Shown in pieces: positions 27,934 to 37,339 of a stretch of DNA of 64,000 nucleotides. Position numbers and translations under genes: made by a program. Under the pieces are notes generated by a model. It was not told the origin of the DNA and ran no database searches. It saw only the letters and a list, made by a program, of their open reading frames with translations. The number at the start of each line of letters is the position of its first letter. Position 1 is the stretch's first letter. The stretch is from Leptospiraceae bacterium (GTDB lineage: Bacteria > Spirochaetota > Leptospiria > Leptospirales > Leptonemataceae): contig BPKM01000001.1 in the NCBI GenBank assembly GCA_026005135.1, positions 310,001 to 374,000 on the forward strand. Direction: 5' to 3'.

Positions 27934-28803
27934 ATGGCAGATAACTCTTATGTATGGGAAGAAAGAGATACCTTATTAGCATATAAATCGATTGATCTAA
28001 ATGAACTTAAAAAAATAGACTTATTAGGTGTACCTGTTGATAATGTTACAAGAGACGAAGCAATGGCGAAAGTTCTGGATTATTTAGAAAAAAAAGATAA
28101 AGTTCGTTTTGTATTATTTGTTGATCCACTAAAATTAATGCGTATAAGACCAAAAAAGAAATATGCTAAATTTTTAGAATCTGATTTGATTATTGCAGAG
28201 GGGAAAGGATTACAATGGTCTGCTAAAAAATTAGGTTATAATCTAAAAGAGAGAATATCTATTATATCTTTTTTAATGGATTTATTTCGTTTAGCTCATA
28301 AATGTGATTATACTATTTATTTATTAGGATCCAGACCAGAAAATGTGGAGAAAGTTTATACGAATATTTCAAGAAACCTACCTGGTATAAGAATTATAGG
28401 AAGACAGTCTGGTTATTTTACAAAAGAATGGGAAGAAAAAATTAAAGAATCTATGAGGAAGTCTTCCCCAGATATTGTTTTGGTGGGTATGGGATTCCCT
28501 AAGCAAGAAAAATGGATTAGAGATAACTTAGACGTTTTTACTTTTAGAGATCCGAAGAATCCAGATAACGTAAAACATTCCCTTGTAATTGGGGTTGATA
28601 ATGCTTTTGATATTTTATCTGGAAATAGAAACGTTCCAGAGGTTTTTCAAATTCATGGTTTACAGTGGTTATGGCGTTTATTATCTAAACCATATAGAAT
28701 TGATCGATGGTTTTATTTTTTTAAATTTTATATCTTGGTTTATTGGAAATCGTTATTTAAAAAAAAGAGTTCTGGAAGTAAGGAATCTTCTAATTCAATT
28801 TGA
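27934..28803 (+). CDS. WecG/TagA/CpsF family glycosyltransferase
   Basis: A 289-residue GT26 protein. Typical motifs are LLGVPVDNVTRDEA, FLESDLIIAEGKGLQWSAK, IYLLGSRPENVEK and VLVGMGFPKQEKWI (about 183-196). The family transfers ManNAc-type sugars onto lipid-linked acceptors for surface polymers. The C-terminus has a basic amphipathic stretch (FYFFKFYILVYWKSLFKKK) that would hold it at the membrane. Its 3' end overlaps the 3' end of flcA by 64 bp. Confidence 0.88.
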   Translation: MADNSYVWEERDTLLAYKSIDLNELKKIDLLGVPVDNVTRDEAMAKVLDYLEKKDKVRFVLFVDPLKLMRIRPKKKYAKFLESDLIIAEGKGLQWSAKKLGYNLKERISIISFLMDLFRLAHKCDYTIYLLGSRPENVEKVYTNISRNLPGIRIIGRQSGYFTKEWEEKIKESMRKSSPDIVLVGMGFPKQEKWIRDNLDVFTFRDPKNPDNVKHSLVIGVDNAFDILSGNRNVPEVFQIHGLQWLWRLLSKPYRIDRWFYFFKFYILVYWKSLFKKKSSGSKESSNSI

Positions 28804-31800
28804 TCTATTTCTCTTTTAAAAGAAAGATCGAGATTTAATTTCGCTTTTACTGGTATAATTTTATTTTGATTAGCAAATTCAAGTGCTTTGTAGTAATAAT
28901 TCATACTTTTTGTTTTTATTTCATTTAATTTATAATCTGGTAATTTATTTTCGTAACTATAATAGATTGCTTCGTATGTTGCACCTAAATTATTATAAAT
29001 AAAATATAATGTTTTTATTAAAATATCATTTAATTTTTCTTCTTCTTCTAAAATTCTTTCGGATAGCTTATAATAATCTAAAGCTTGGTTCCATTGTTCT
29101 TTTTTAAAACTAAGATTGCCTAAGGCAAGATAATAGTTTGGTGTTGTATATAATTTTTCCTTATCATTTATTGTTAATAAGTTTTTTAAGGCATCATCAT
29201 AATTCCCATTAATATAGTTTATAAAACCCTGTCTATATAATGAGATATTAATTTTTTCTCTATCTTTTAATGTTTCTAATGCTTTTAAATTATATTCTTC
29301 TGAACTTATAAATTCTCGTAATAAATTTTTATAATTTTCATCTGGTTCCCTTAGTGATGTTATGGGTGGAATAAATTCATTTTTATATTTTTCGAAAATA
29401 ACACTGGTAATATCATAATAAATATAACCATTATCAAATGAAATTAATGTTTCGTCTTCTGGTCTTAAGCCATAAAAATCTTTATATTTTAAATAAGTAT
29501 TTAAAGCTTCTAAAAAATATTCTTTAGCCTTATCAAAATCTTTTAATTTGTATAAATAATATTCTCCAATAAAAAGAATAGCAGGGAAATGTTTAGAATC
29601 AAAATAATATGCATTTTGAAATTGCTTTACACCATTTTTATATTGTTTTCGTTTATAAAAATATCTTCCTCTTTGATAAAATCCTTCTCCATATTTATTC
29701 CCTTCTATTGTAATATTTTCTCGTTCTTCTTTTTTATTAAAAATTAAATCTAATAAATATTCTGTAGTTGCATTTATATCTAATTGATTAATAGCATTTA
29801 CTGGATCTACATTATACTTTATACGAAGATTTTCAGGATTAATATCAATATAGAAACCTGCTAATTTCGATAGTGTATAAATAGGAAGTTTTTCTTCCAG
29901 TCCAAGTTGTTGAAGATATCTATGTTTTGCAATAACGTATCTTGGATCATGATTTTCTTTCCATATTTCGATATAAGTATTTAATATACCATCATGTCCT
30001 AAAATATTATCTGGATAATGTTCTATAATTTTTTGAAATTCACCTGTAGCTTTTGCGAATTTTTTTTGATTATAATAGATTTTACCTATTCCATAGATCG
30101 CTTCTGGATCATCAGGCATATTCATTAATGTTAAAATAATGCGATAGTAATCAATAGCCAGTTCATCGTTTTTATATTTTTTCCCTTCTTCTGAATTTAA
30201 AAAATAAGGAAAATTTAAAGAATGGAATTTTGCTAAATTAATTATATTTTCTTTATCAAACCTACCATCTCTAAGTTTGGCAACAGTATATCCACCTGGT
30301 TTTATTAAAATTCTTTTAATTTTATCTCTGGAAATAAATTCAGTGTATTTTCTTTTTTTTATTTCATGAATTGTTTTCCAGGAACTTATTTTTTGAATTA
30401 AAGGAACACGTTGTTCTGGTGTATTCCATTGATATTCTGGTTGTACTTTTCCAAATAATTTTTCGAACGCTTTGTCGAACTTCCCTAATTTTATATAAGC
30501 ATTCCCATATAAGTTTAAATATTTTAAATTATATTTACCATCGTTTTCTAAAGCTTTTTGAAAATAATTTTCTGCTTCTATAATTGCTTTTTCTTTTTCA
30601 GCTAAGGATAAATTTTGAGCTTCATTTAATATTTCAAGTCCTTGTTCATATAAATTTTTTGTTGTAAAATAATTATAAAATCTTATTCCTAATAAAAATA
30701 AAATACTACTGATAAATAATGTTAAACTTCCATACAAAAACAATATCGTTCTTTTTCTTTTTCTTTGTAGTGCTTCTGGAGAAACATCATCAGTATAGAT
30801 AATAGGAATACCTTCTTTTGTTTTTTCTATAGTGGTTGTCTTAGGTCTATAACCTAATTTTTCTTCGATAAAATCGATTATATTTTCCTCTTCTGCCTGA
30901 TCAATAAGCATATTAATAAGAATTTTTTGTTCTGGTCTTGAAATTTTTTCATTTACAATAGCATCTATAATTGCCTTTCTTACAGGTTCAGAATAAGATA
31001 ATAAAGCTTCTCTTAATTGAGCTAAATCTTTATCTGTTAGTTCCTCCCCAATACCTTCGCTTAATAATGCTTGTTCTTTCATTTCTTTTAATTCGCTTTC
31101 GCTTAGACCAAAGTCATCGAAATCAATTGTTTTATCTTCTGTGGGAATTGTAGGTTCAATAAAATCTAAAGAAGATGTATCTTGCATGGATTCTGTTTCT
31201 ATCTTTTGTTCTTTTGTGTCAATCTCAGGTGTTTGTAAATCTTGCTCGCCGATGCTGATGTCTTGAGTTTGTAAATCTTGCTCACCGAAGTCGATATCAG
31301 GCGTTTGTAAATCCTGTTCACCTATGCCGATATCAGGCGTTTGTAAATCTTGCTCACCTATGCTGATATCAGGTGATTGTAAATCTTGCTCACCTATGCC
31401 GATATCAGGCGTTTGTAAATCCTGTTCACCTATGCCGATATCAGGCGTTTGTAAATCTTGCTCACCGATGCCGATATCAGGCGTTTGTAAATCTTGCTCA
31501 CCTATGCCGATATCAGGCGTTTGTAAATCTTGCTCACCGATGCCGATATCAGGCGTTTGTAAATCCTGTTCACCGATGTCGATATCAGGCGTTTGTAAAT
31601 CTTGCTCACCTATGCCGATATCAGGCGTTTGTAAATCTTGCTCACCTATGCCGATATCAGGCGTTTGTAAATCTTGCTCACCTATGCCGATATCAGGCGT
31701 TTGTAAATCTTGCTCACCTATGCCGATATCAGGCGTTTGTAAATCTTGCTCACCTATGCCGATATCAGGTGATTGTAAATCCTGTTCATCGATACTGATA

Positions 31801-31919
31801 TCAGGCGTTTGTAAATCCTGTTCATTGATATTGGTATCTGGTGTCTTATCTTCAATTCCTATGTCTGTTTGTTCTTTTTGTTGTGTTTCTAAGTCACTTA
31901 GTAAAGTGGTTAAGTTCAT
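28740..31919 (-). CDS. flcA: large TPR membrane protein, probable periplasmic flagellar collar protein FlcA
   Basis: About 1059 residues. Residues about 28-231 are 17 tandem copies of a 12-residue acidic unit (consensus DIGIGEQDLQTP). A conserved spirochaetal cytoplasmic block follows (FGLSESELKEMKEQ, SEPVRKAIIDAIV). One membrane helix (ILFLYGSLTLFISSILFLLG) lies near 395-417, and then about 600 residues of TPRs, presumably periplasmic. This architecture matches Borrelia FlcA (BB0236), which builds the collar around the flagellar motor. The identification rests on recalled similarity, so moderate confidence. ATG 31919 is preferred to TTG 31925. It overlaps the upstream small gene by 26 bp. 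Confidence 0.65.
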   Translation of the reverse strand: MNLTTLLSDLETQQKEQTDIGIEDKTPDTNINEQDLQTPDISIDEQDLQSPDIGIGEQDLQTPDIGIGEQDLQTPDIGIGEQDLQTPDIGIGEQDLQTPDIGIGEQDLQTPDIDIGEQDLQTPDIGIGEQDLQTPDIGIGEQDLQTPDIGIGEQDLQTPDIGIGEQDLQTPDIGIGEQDLQSPDISIGEQDLQTPDIGIGEQDLQTPDIDFGEQDLQTQDISIGEQDLQTPEIDTKEQKIETESMQDTSSLDFIEPTIPTEDKTIDFDDFGLSESELKEMKEQALLSEGIGEELTDKDLAQLREALLSYSEPVRKAIIDAIVNEKISRPEQKILINMLIDQAEEENIIDFIEEKLGYRPKTTTIEKTKEGIPIIYTDDVSPEALQRKRKRTILFLYGSLTLFISSILFLLGIRFYNYFTTKNLYEQGLEILNEAQNLSLAEKEKAIIEAENYFQKALENDGKYNLKYLNLYGNAYIKLGKFDKAFEKLFGKVQPEYQWNTPEQRVPLIQKISSWKTIHEIKKRKYTEFISRDKIKRILIKPGGYTVAKLRDGRFDKENIINLAKFHSLNFPYFLNSEEGKKYKNDELAIDYYRIILTLMNMPDDPEAIYGIGKIYYNQKKFAKATGEFQKIIEHYPDNILGHDGILNTYIEIWKENHDPRYVIAKHRYLQQLGLEEKLPIYTLSKLAGFYIDINPENLRIKYNVDPVNAINQLDINATTEYLLDLIFNKKEERENITIEGNKYGEGFYQRGRYFYKRKQYKNGVKQFQNAYYFDSKHFPAILFIGEYYLYKLKDFDKAKEYFLEALNTYLKYKDFYGLRPEDETLISFDNGYIYYDITSVIFEKYKNEFIPPITSLREPDENYKNLLREFISSEEYNLKALETLKDREKINISLYRQGFINYINGNYDDALKNLLTINDKEKLYTTPNYYLALGNLSFKKEQWNQALDYYKLSERILEEEEKLNDILIKTLYFIYNNLGATYEAIYYSYENKLPDYKLNEIKTKSMNYYYKALEFANQNKIIPVKAKLNLDLSFKREIDQIELEDSLLPELFFLNNDFQ
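31227..31838 (-). repeat. 36-bp coding tandem repeat, 17 copies, in flcA
   Basis: Seventeen head-to-tail 36-bp units encode DIGIGEQDLQTP with few substitutions (S/D for G, S for T). Many units are identical or differ at one or two bases (CTTGCTCA versus CCTGTTCA, CCTATG versus CCGATG), indicating recent expansion by slippage or unequal exchange. The unit length keeps the reading frame, so copy number can change freely. Confidence 0.95.
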
Positions 31920-32127
31920 CGGCAATTGATTCTTTTTCTTCTGTCTTTATTTCTACTAAAGGAAAAGGAAAAAGTTTTTGATATTTTTGTATAATATCAG
32001 GTTCTTTTTGTTTTAATCTACTTTCAATATCATTTTTTAATGTTTGATCTAAGGGAAAAAAATAATTATGATCGTAATTATCCAGACCTTCTAAAAAGTT
32101 TTCTAATTGTTCTTTATTTATTGCCAT
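31894..32127 (-). CDS. small hypothetical protein upstream of flcA
   Basis: 77 residues, acidic and helical, with no signal peptide (starts AINKEQLENFLEGLDNYDHN). No family recognised. Its 3' end overlaps the start of flcA by 26 bp, so the two are likely co-translated, and it may serve the same flagellar function. Its upstream gap of 91 nt is shared with the divergent CBM48 protein gene. Confidence 0.6.
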   Translation of the reverse strand: MAINKEQLENFLEGLDNYDHNYFFPLDQTLKNDIESRLKQKEPDIIQKYQKLFPFPLVEIKTEEKESIADELNHFTK

Positions 32128-32218
32128 AGGAAAAACATGTTAAGTTGTTTATTCAAACTATCGACAATAACAGTAAAAGTCAATAAAGAAATATTGTAAA
32201 TACTAACTAAAATAAGTT

Positions 32219-33061
32219 ATGAAAAAGATAAAAAAATATTTAATTTTTCTGTATTTTCTTTTATTATTTCTAATTGAAATCAATGCAGAAAATTTATATT
32301 TTCCTGTACAAAAAAAACAAGAAATTAATATTCCTGTTTTTTCTTTAAAACAAATAGAAAATATTAGAGAACCTTCATCACCTAAGTATATTCATTATCT
32401 TGATTGGGAATCTTATAGTAATACAAAAAGAATTCTAAAAAAAGGAATTTTATTTACCTATCGTAATTTAATGGCTAATCAAGTTTATATTGCTGGGAAT
32501 TTTACAAATTGGAAGAAAATACCAATGAAGCGAAATCCTTATGGCGTTTTTTATATAATTCAACCAGTTGTAAAAATTTCAGATAAGATTATAAGTGAAT
32601 ATCTATATAAATTTTATGTAGATGGTGTATGGCAGAATGATCCAGTAAATAAAAATATTAAAATAATAGACGAAGAAGAATATTCTTATTATCTTTACGA
32701 TGATTTAGAAAGACATTATCTCGCGAAAACAGAAGTTTTAGAAGTAAAAAAATTTTATCAAACGAAACTTTTTCTTGTAGAATTTAAGATCCATGAGAAT
32801 CAACTAAAAAGAATCTTAAATAAAAATAATATACAAACAGTTAGTGTAGTAGGAGATTTTAATTATTGGGATCCAGAAATTAATATATTAAAAAAAGACG
32901 AGAATGGCGTATATAAATATAAAACCTATTTGACATCTGGAATCCATTATTATAATTTTGTCGTAGATGATGAATGGATTCTTGATCCTTTAAATGAAAA
33001 TACAAAATATTTGTCTAATTTCAAAAAATTATTTAATTATTTGGTATTAGAATCTAATTGA
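32219..33061 (+). CDS. exported protein with two CBM48 (glycogen-binding-like) domains
   Basis: 280 residues. An N-terminal signal (LIFLYFLLLFLIEINA, cleavage near residue 23) is followed by two early-set/CBM48 modules. The first (about 90-150) has VYIAGNFTNWKKIPM and YKFYVDGVWQNDP. The second (about 205-275) has VSVVGDFNYWDPE and YNFVVDDEWILDP. These are the classic GDFNxW and FxVDGxWxxDP signatures of glycogen-branching-enzyme-type N domains, without any catalytic domain. The ligand could be a surface or periplasmic glucan. ttcA starts about 20 nt beyond its stop codon. Confidence 0.8.
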   Translation: MKKIKKYLIFLYFLLLFLIEINAENLYFPVQKKQEINIPVFSLKQIENIREPSSPKYIHYLDWESYSNTKRILKKGILFTYRNLMANQVYIAGNFTNWKKIPMKRNPYGVFYIIQPVVKISDKIISEYLYKFYVDGVWQNDPVNKNIKIIDEEEYSYYLYDDLERHYLAKTEVLEVKKFYQTKLFLVEFKIHENQLKRILNKNNIQTVSVVGDFNYWDPEINILKKDENGVYKYKTYLTSGIHYYNFVVDDEWILDPLNENTKYLSNFKKLFNYLVLESN

Positions 33062-33081
33062 ACAATAAAGGAGTGTATTCG

Positions 33082-33870
33082 TTGCTAACTGAAAAAAAAA
33101 TAGATTACTATTTTGATAAAATAAATAATCAGATTGGTAGAATAATTTATAAATATAATCTTATACGAAATGGAGATAGAATATTAGTTGCTGTTAGTGG
33201 TGGTAAAGATAGTTTAACTTTACTTTACTTTTTAAAGGAATTTCAAAATAAAGCACCAGTAGAATTTGATATTTTAGCATTTCATTTAGAGCAGGGACAA
33301 CCTGGAGAAGATTCTCGTCCTTTAAGAGAAATCTTCGAGAAATGGAATGTCCCATATCTTATAGAACATCAGAATACATATAAAATTGTAGTGGAAAAAA
33401 CAAAACCCAATAAAATTTATTGTTCTTTATGTAGTCGATTAAGAAGAGGAATTATTAATAGGATAGCCCAGGAATATAATTATAATGTTGTTGCATTAGG
33501 GCATCATAGAGATGATGTTATTGAAACCTTATTATTAAATTTATTCTTTGCTGGAAAATTATCTACTATGAAGCCAGTTTATTTAGCAAAAAAAACAAAT
33601 ATTCGTATTATTAGACCCTTATATGCTGTAGCAGAAGATTGGATCCAATCTTTTGTGCAATTAAAACAATGGAATGTCTTACCTTGTAATTTATGTAATA
33701 ATATAACTAATAGTCAAAGAAAAAGAATAAAAATGATGTTAGAAAATTTTTCTAAGGATTATCCCCATATTAAAAGTTCTCTTTATAGGGCAATAGAAAA
33801 ATATTTACTGGAGGAAAACAATAATCTGCTAAACCAGGAATTAGAGAATATTTTACTGAATAAAATTTGA
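33082..33870 (+). CDS. ttcA: tRNA 2-thiocytidine biosynthesis protein TtcA
   Basis: About 263 residues. The PP-loop SGGKDSL, two CxxC pairs (CSLCSR and CNLC) and ALGHHRDDVIETLLLNLFF are diagnostic for TtcA, which thiolates C32 of tRNAs using ATP and an Fe-S cluster. I take the TTG at 33082 as the start because a strong Shine-Dalgarno (AAAGGAG, 33067-33073) lies 8 nt upstream. A longer frame from TTG 33058 would put that site inside the gene. Confidence 0.87.
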   Translation: MLTEKKIDYYFDKINNQIGRIIYKYNLIRNGDRILVAVSGGKDSLTLLYFLKEFQNKAPVEFDILAFHLEQGQPGEDSRPLREIFEKWNVPYLIEHQNTYKIVVEKTKPNKIYCSLCSRLRRGIINRIAQEYNYNVVALGHHRDDVIETLLLNLFFAGKLSTMKPVYLAKKTNIRIIRPLYAVAEDWIQSFVQLKQWNVLPCNLCNNITNSQRKRIKMMLENFSKDYPHIKSSLYRAIEKYLLEENNNLLNQELENILLNKI

Positions 33871-34244
33871 TTTTTATTTTAACTTTTTAATCTACTGTAA
33901 AAAATCATAAAATGGGTTTGTTATATAACACCTATTTTAAAACAAAATTTTTTTATATCATCAATAATGTTCTAATAGTATTGATTAATATTTTTATAAA
34001 TAGCAAATAATTAACATTTATACAATAAATATCTAAAAAAATGTATGGTATTTTGTGATTTTTTAAATTTTTTTTGAGAAAACTGAAACTTTTTTGAGTT
34101 TTATCCGTCATATATAATAGAAAGTGTATATTTATATGACTATTATTAAAAAATATAAAAAATTGTTGATAAAATTAATGTTTTGATTTATTTTGTATTT
34201 AGAATAATTCTAAAATGATAATAATTAAAAATAGGAGTAAAAAA
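33871..34244. other. 374-bp intergenic region upstream of the sigma factor gene
   Basis: Holds the inverted MITE-like copy (33914-34025) and about 200 bp of A+T-rich leader before the sigma gene, including TTGATA-like and TATAAT-like hexamers that are too numerous to choose from. No ORF. Confidence 0.4.
33914..34025 (-). repeat. MITE-like repeat, copy 3 (inverted, shortened)
   Basis: On the minus strand it reads TTGTATAAATGTTAATTATT, then TTGCTATTTATAAA, and ends TTTTAAAATAGGTGTTATAT followed by AACAAACCC. These match the left end, inner block and right end of the copies at 3311 and 46352. About 50 bp of the interior is missing. It sits in the leader region of the sigma factor gene. Confidence 0.5.
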
Positions 34245-35339
34245 ATGAAAGATAAATTTAATATCGTCAAACATGAGAAACAAAATCAAAAGGGAAAAAC
34301 AAAAAAAAAGAAATTAAAAGAATTACAGAAAGATAATAATGATAAATATATATTAAGTAATTATCCTATTAATCATATTGATATAGAAAATTTACCTGAA
34401 CAGGAAATACCAGAAGAAGAATTAAAACACTTAGAAGAGGAATTTCAAAATACAATAGAATTAGAAGAATTAGAAAAGGAACGAATTTCTAAAAAATCAA
34501 AAAAGGATAAAAGCATTAATGATTCTATTTTAAATTGGTATTTAAATGAAATTCATAAAATTCCTATGCTTTCTCGGGAAGAAGAATACGAAACAGCTCT
34601 AAAAGCAATGAAAGGAGATGAATCAGCAAGAAATAAATTGGTTAGAGCAAATTTAAGATTTGTTGTAACTATAGCTAAAAAATATCAATCCTATGGACTA
34701 ACATTGATGGACCTAATTAATGAAGGAAATGTAGGATTAATACGTGCAGCAGAACGATTCAATCCAGAAAGAGGATATCATTTTATATCTTATGCAGTAT
34801 GGTGGATTCGACAGTCTATAAAATATGCAATCCAACAAAAATCACAATTAATCCGATTACCTTTAAATAAAATTGCAGATTTAAGAAGAATTGACGAAGC
34901 AGAGCATTGGTTTGAAAACCAAAATGAAATAGAAGGTACAATAGAAAATATCGCTGAATATGTTGATAAAAAACCACAAGAAATCAATCATCTTTTACAG
35001 GTAAGTAAAGAACATTTAAGTCTTGATGCACCCTTAGTAGATTCTGATGATTTTGCTTTAGTTGATGGGGTTCATGATGATAAAAGTGAATCTCCAAGTA
35101 GTAATGTAGAGTTCGAAGAATTAAGAAAAGAAATTTTAAAAAGTCTTGATCAATTAACAGAAAGAGAAAAGAAAATTATTATGCTAAGATTTGGTCTTGA
35201 TGGTGGTCCTGTATATTCTTTACAAAAAATTGGTAAAATGATTGGTTTATCTAAGGAAAGAGTTAGACAGATAGAAAAAAAAGCTTTACGTAAAATTAGA
35301 ACAGGTAAAAATGCAAAAGAATTAAGTTCTTTCTTATAA
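34245..35339 (+). CDS. RNA polymerase sigma-70 family factor
   Basis: 364 residues from ATG 34245, chosen because AGGAG lies 7-8 nt upstream (ATG 34215 has none). The first 95 residues are Lys/Glu rich. Region 1.2 (LNWYLNEIHKIPMLSREEE), region 2 (LRFVVTIAKKYQSYGLTLMDLINEGNVG and YAVWWIRQSI), region 3 and region 4 (LTEREKKIIMLRFGL, SKERVRQIEKKALRK) are intact. It lacks region 1.1 and the long non-conserved insert of most RpoD proteins. It could be the primary sigma factor or a group-2 (RpoS-like) factor. Confidence 0.88.
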   Translation: MKDKFNIVKHEKQNQKGKTKKKKLKELQKDNNDKYILSNYPINHIDIENLPEQEIPEEELKHLEEEFQNTIELEELEKERISKKSKKDKSINDSILNWYLNEIHKIPMLSREEEYETALKAMKGDESARNKLVRANLRFVVTIAKKYQSYGLTLMDLINEGNVGLIRAAERFNPERGYHFISYAVWWIRQSIKYAIQQKSQLIRLPLNKIADLRRIDEAEHWFENQNEIEGTIENIAEYVDKKPQEINHLLQVSKEHLSLDAPLVDSDDFALVDGVHDDKSESPSSNVEFEELRKEILKSLDQLTEREKKIIMLRFGLDGGPVYSLQKIGKMIGLSKERVRQIEKKALRKIRTGKNAKELSSFL

Positions 35340-35348
35340 AATTTAGTA

Positions 35349-36407
35349 ATGTTAAAAAAAATCATTATATTTAGTATTACTTTTGTAATTAGTTTTACAA
35401 TATTTGGCTTTTTATTTAGTGATAAATATTTTATTATACCACAATTTGAAATTTCTTTTAATGAATATAAAGAACAAAAGGATTTTCAATGGATAGAACA
35501 ATATCAGTATTATATAGGGAATAAAATTATAAATTTAGAATCTAATTATTTTTATACTTTTTCAGTTTTACCTGTTGGTTATGTTCGATATAAAAAAGTA
35601 GGGGAAGAAATAGAATTTTTTTTACCAGATAATCAATTATTCTGGAAGAAAAAATCATCTGCTTATCCATATTTTGAGCCATATGGAAAATATATATTAA
35701 CTATTAATGCAGATAGAACACAAATTGATGTTTTAGATTTAAATGGACAATTTTTATATCAATTTAATGGATTATTTCTTGTAGATTTAAAATGTAAGGA
35801 AGATAATTTTTGTTATCTATTGTTTAATGATGGTAGGTTTATAATTTTTAATCAAAAAAATAAATTTATTTTTAATCCAGAGATCAAAAATGCTTTTTAT
35901 AAAAGTTTATCAATTGATGGTAATCAGATTGCAGTTCATTATTATTTAAATCAAAATGATTATTTTAATATTTATGATGTAAATTTAAATTCAGAAAAAC
36001 CATACTTAAAAAAAATAAATCAAATTCAAAGTAAAATTGTTTTCCCATATACAGTATCTTTTTTATTCGAAAAAGATTCAATATTAATACCACATTTTAA
36101 AGAAACAATTTTGTTAAGTAATAATAAAATATATAAAATTTTTAAAAATAATTCATTAATTAATGAAGTTGAAATTCATAACCAGAATGATATTAGTATA
36201 GATGTTTCGTTTTTGGGGGAAAGTATAAAGTTTAATAATTTATCGTTTGTTCTAAAAAAAAATGTATTGGAAATATATGATGCTAATCATAATTATTTAT
36301 TTGAATTACCTATAAAACAAGATAAGGGCAGTTTTTTTGTATATCAAAATGCTTTGTATATTTTTTTAGAAAATAGTGGTTATTTAAAGTTTTATTTTAT
36401 TTTATAA
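35349..36407 (+). CDS. hypothetical membrane-anchored periplasmic protein, beta-propeller-like
   Basis: 352 residues with one N-terminal helix (IIIFSITFVISFTIFGFLF). The remainder is beta-rich, with repeated short strands such as ILTINADRTQIDVLDLNGQFLYQF and FCYLLFNDGRFIIFNQKNKF, reminiscent of WD/propeller blades. No family recognised. It begins 9 nt after the sigma factor stop, so it is probably in the same operon; the last 16 bp overlap the convergent response-regulator gene. Confidence 0.55.
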   Translation: MLKKIIIFSITFVISFTIFGFLFSDKYFIIPQFEISFNEYKEQKDFQWIEQYQYYIGNKIINLESNYFYTFSVLPVGYVRYKKVGEEIEFFLPDNQLFWKKKSSAYPYFEPYGKYILTINADRTQIDVLDLNGQFLYQFNGLFLVDLKCKEDNFCYLLFNDGRFIIFNQKNKFIFNPEIKNAFYKSLSIDGNQIAVHYYLNQNDYFNIYDVNLNSEKPYLKKINQIQSKIVFPYTVSFLFEKDSILIPHFKETILLSNNKIYKIFKNNSLINEVEIHNQNDISIDVSFLGESIKFNNLSFVLKKNVLEIYDANHNYLFELPIKQDKGSFFVYQNALYIFLENSGYLKFYFIL

Positions 36408-37339
36408 AGAGAAATAGCTTTATATCGAAATTCATTTTCTGTATCTAAAATACCAAGAATTTCTGTTTCTTCCTTTTCTTTAATATTAATAATAAGATGA
36501 TCTAAGTTTTCTCTTGCAATAAAAAAACCTCTTCCATGTTCATCATGAATAGCTAAAGGCAATCCATCTTTTCCAAGAGTTAGATTTCTTTCTAATCGAT
36601 ATAAAACTTCATTAAAATCAAGTGTACCTCGATAATCATTTACACCGATTAAAAATTTTTTATTATATCTTCCGAATTGTAGTTTAATAGGAATTTTAAA
36701 ATTTTCAGAACCATAATCTCGTGCATTGATAGAAAATTCTTCTAATAAAACTCTAATAATATTAGGAGCATCTAATCTTTTAAAAAGTTCGTAGATCATT
36801 TCGCATATTTTAAAACGTTCTTCTTCAGATTGAATAGAAATGATATATATAGTTTTATCAGAGAAATAAAAATCAATATTTTTATGATATTTATATAAAT
36901 CAGAAATTTTAATTGTTTGTATTATAATATCAGGAAAATATTTTTTAAAACTAAAAATATCATTGGTTAATAATTTATAGATCATTGTTTTTATAAATTG
37001 AAGATCTAAAAAGCTGGTTTTGGGAATAATATTCCAGATTTTATATTTCCTTGCATAATGAATATAATCATTTATATTATAAGCAGTAATGAGGGCATAT
37101 TTAATATCAGGATATAATTTTTGTACATTTGTTAAGAGAGTAATACCATCCATATCTGGCATTCTAATATCGGAAATTATCATATCAATAGAATGATGCT
37201 TTAATATTTTTAAAGCTTCACAGCCATTTGCAGCAGTAATAACATTATAATCTGTAGATAGAAAATCTTGAATTGCTAATCGAATTGATTCTATATCATC
37301 AACAACTAAAATAGTTTTTCTTATATTTTTTCCACACAT
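36392..37339 (-). CDS. response regulator with REC and HATPase_c-like output domains
   Basis: 315 residues. The REC domain (about 9-125) has the acidic pair VVDD, the phospho-acceptor Asp in IISDIRMPDMDG (about 55) and a lysine in IIPKTSF. The second half resembles an anti-sigma/RsbW-type ATPase: LLEEFSINARDYGS is the N-box, then GVNDYRGTLDF and HGRGFFIARENLDHL as G-boxes. It pairs with the kinase gene just upstream, whose frame overlaps its start. It may therefore control a partner-switching or kinase step rather than DNA. Confidence 0.78.
   Translation of the reverse strand: MCGKNIRKTILVVDDIESIRLAIQDFLSTDYNVITAANGCEALKILKHHSIDMIISDIRMPDMDGITLLTNVQKLYPDIKYALITAYNINDYIHYARKYKIWNIIPKTSFLDLQFIKTMIYKLLTNDIFSFKKYFPDIIIQTIKISDLYKYHKNIDFYFSDKTIYIISIQSEEERFKICEMIYELFKRLDAPNIIRVLLEEFSINARDYGSENFKIPIKLQFGRYNKKFLIGVNDYRGTLDFNEVLYRLERNLTLGKDGLPLAIHDEHGRGFFIARENLDHLIINIKEKEETEILGILDTENEFRYKAISLYKIK

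Noticed and set aside
31227-31838. 36-bp repeat periodicity suggestive of a CRISPR array
   Set aside because: Units are directly adjacent with no spacers and lie in frame within a large protein gene; no cas genes are present.
31324-31929. Cysteine-rich open frame on the plus strand (ISGVCKSCSPMP repeats) and a second overlapping one
   Set aside because: They are the antisense of the 36-bp repeat in flcA; the periodicity forces open frames on both strands. The minus-strand protein has a coherent domain architecture beyond the repeat.
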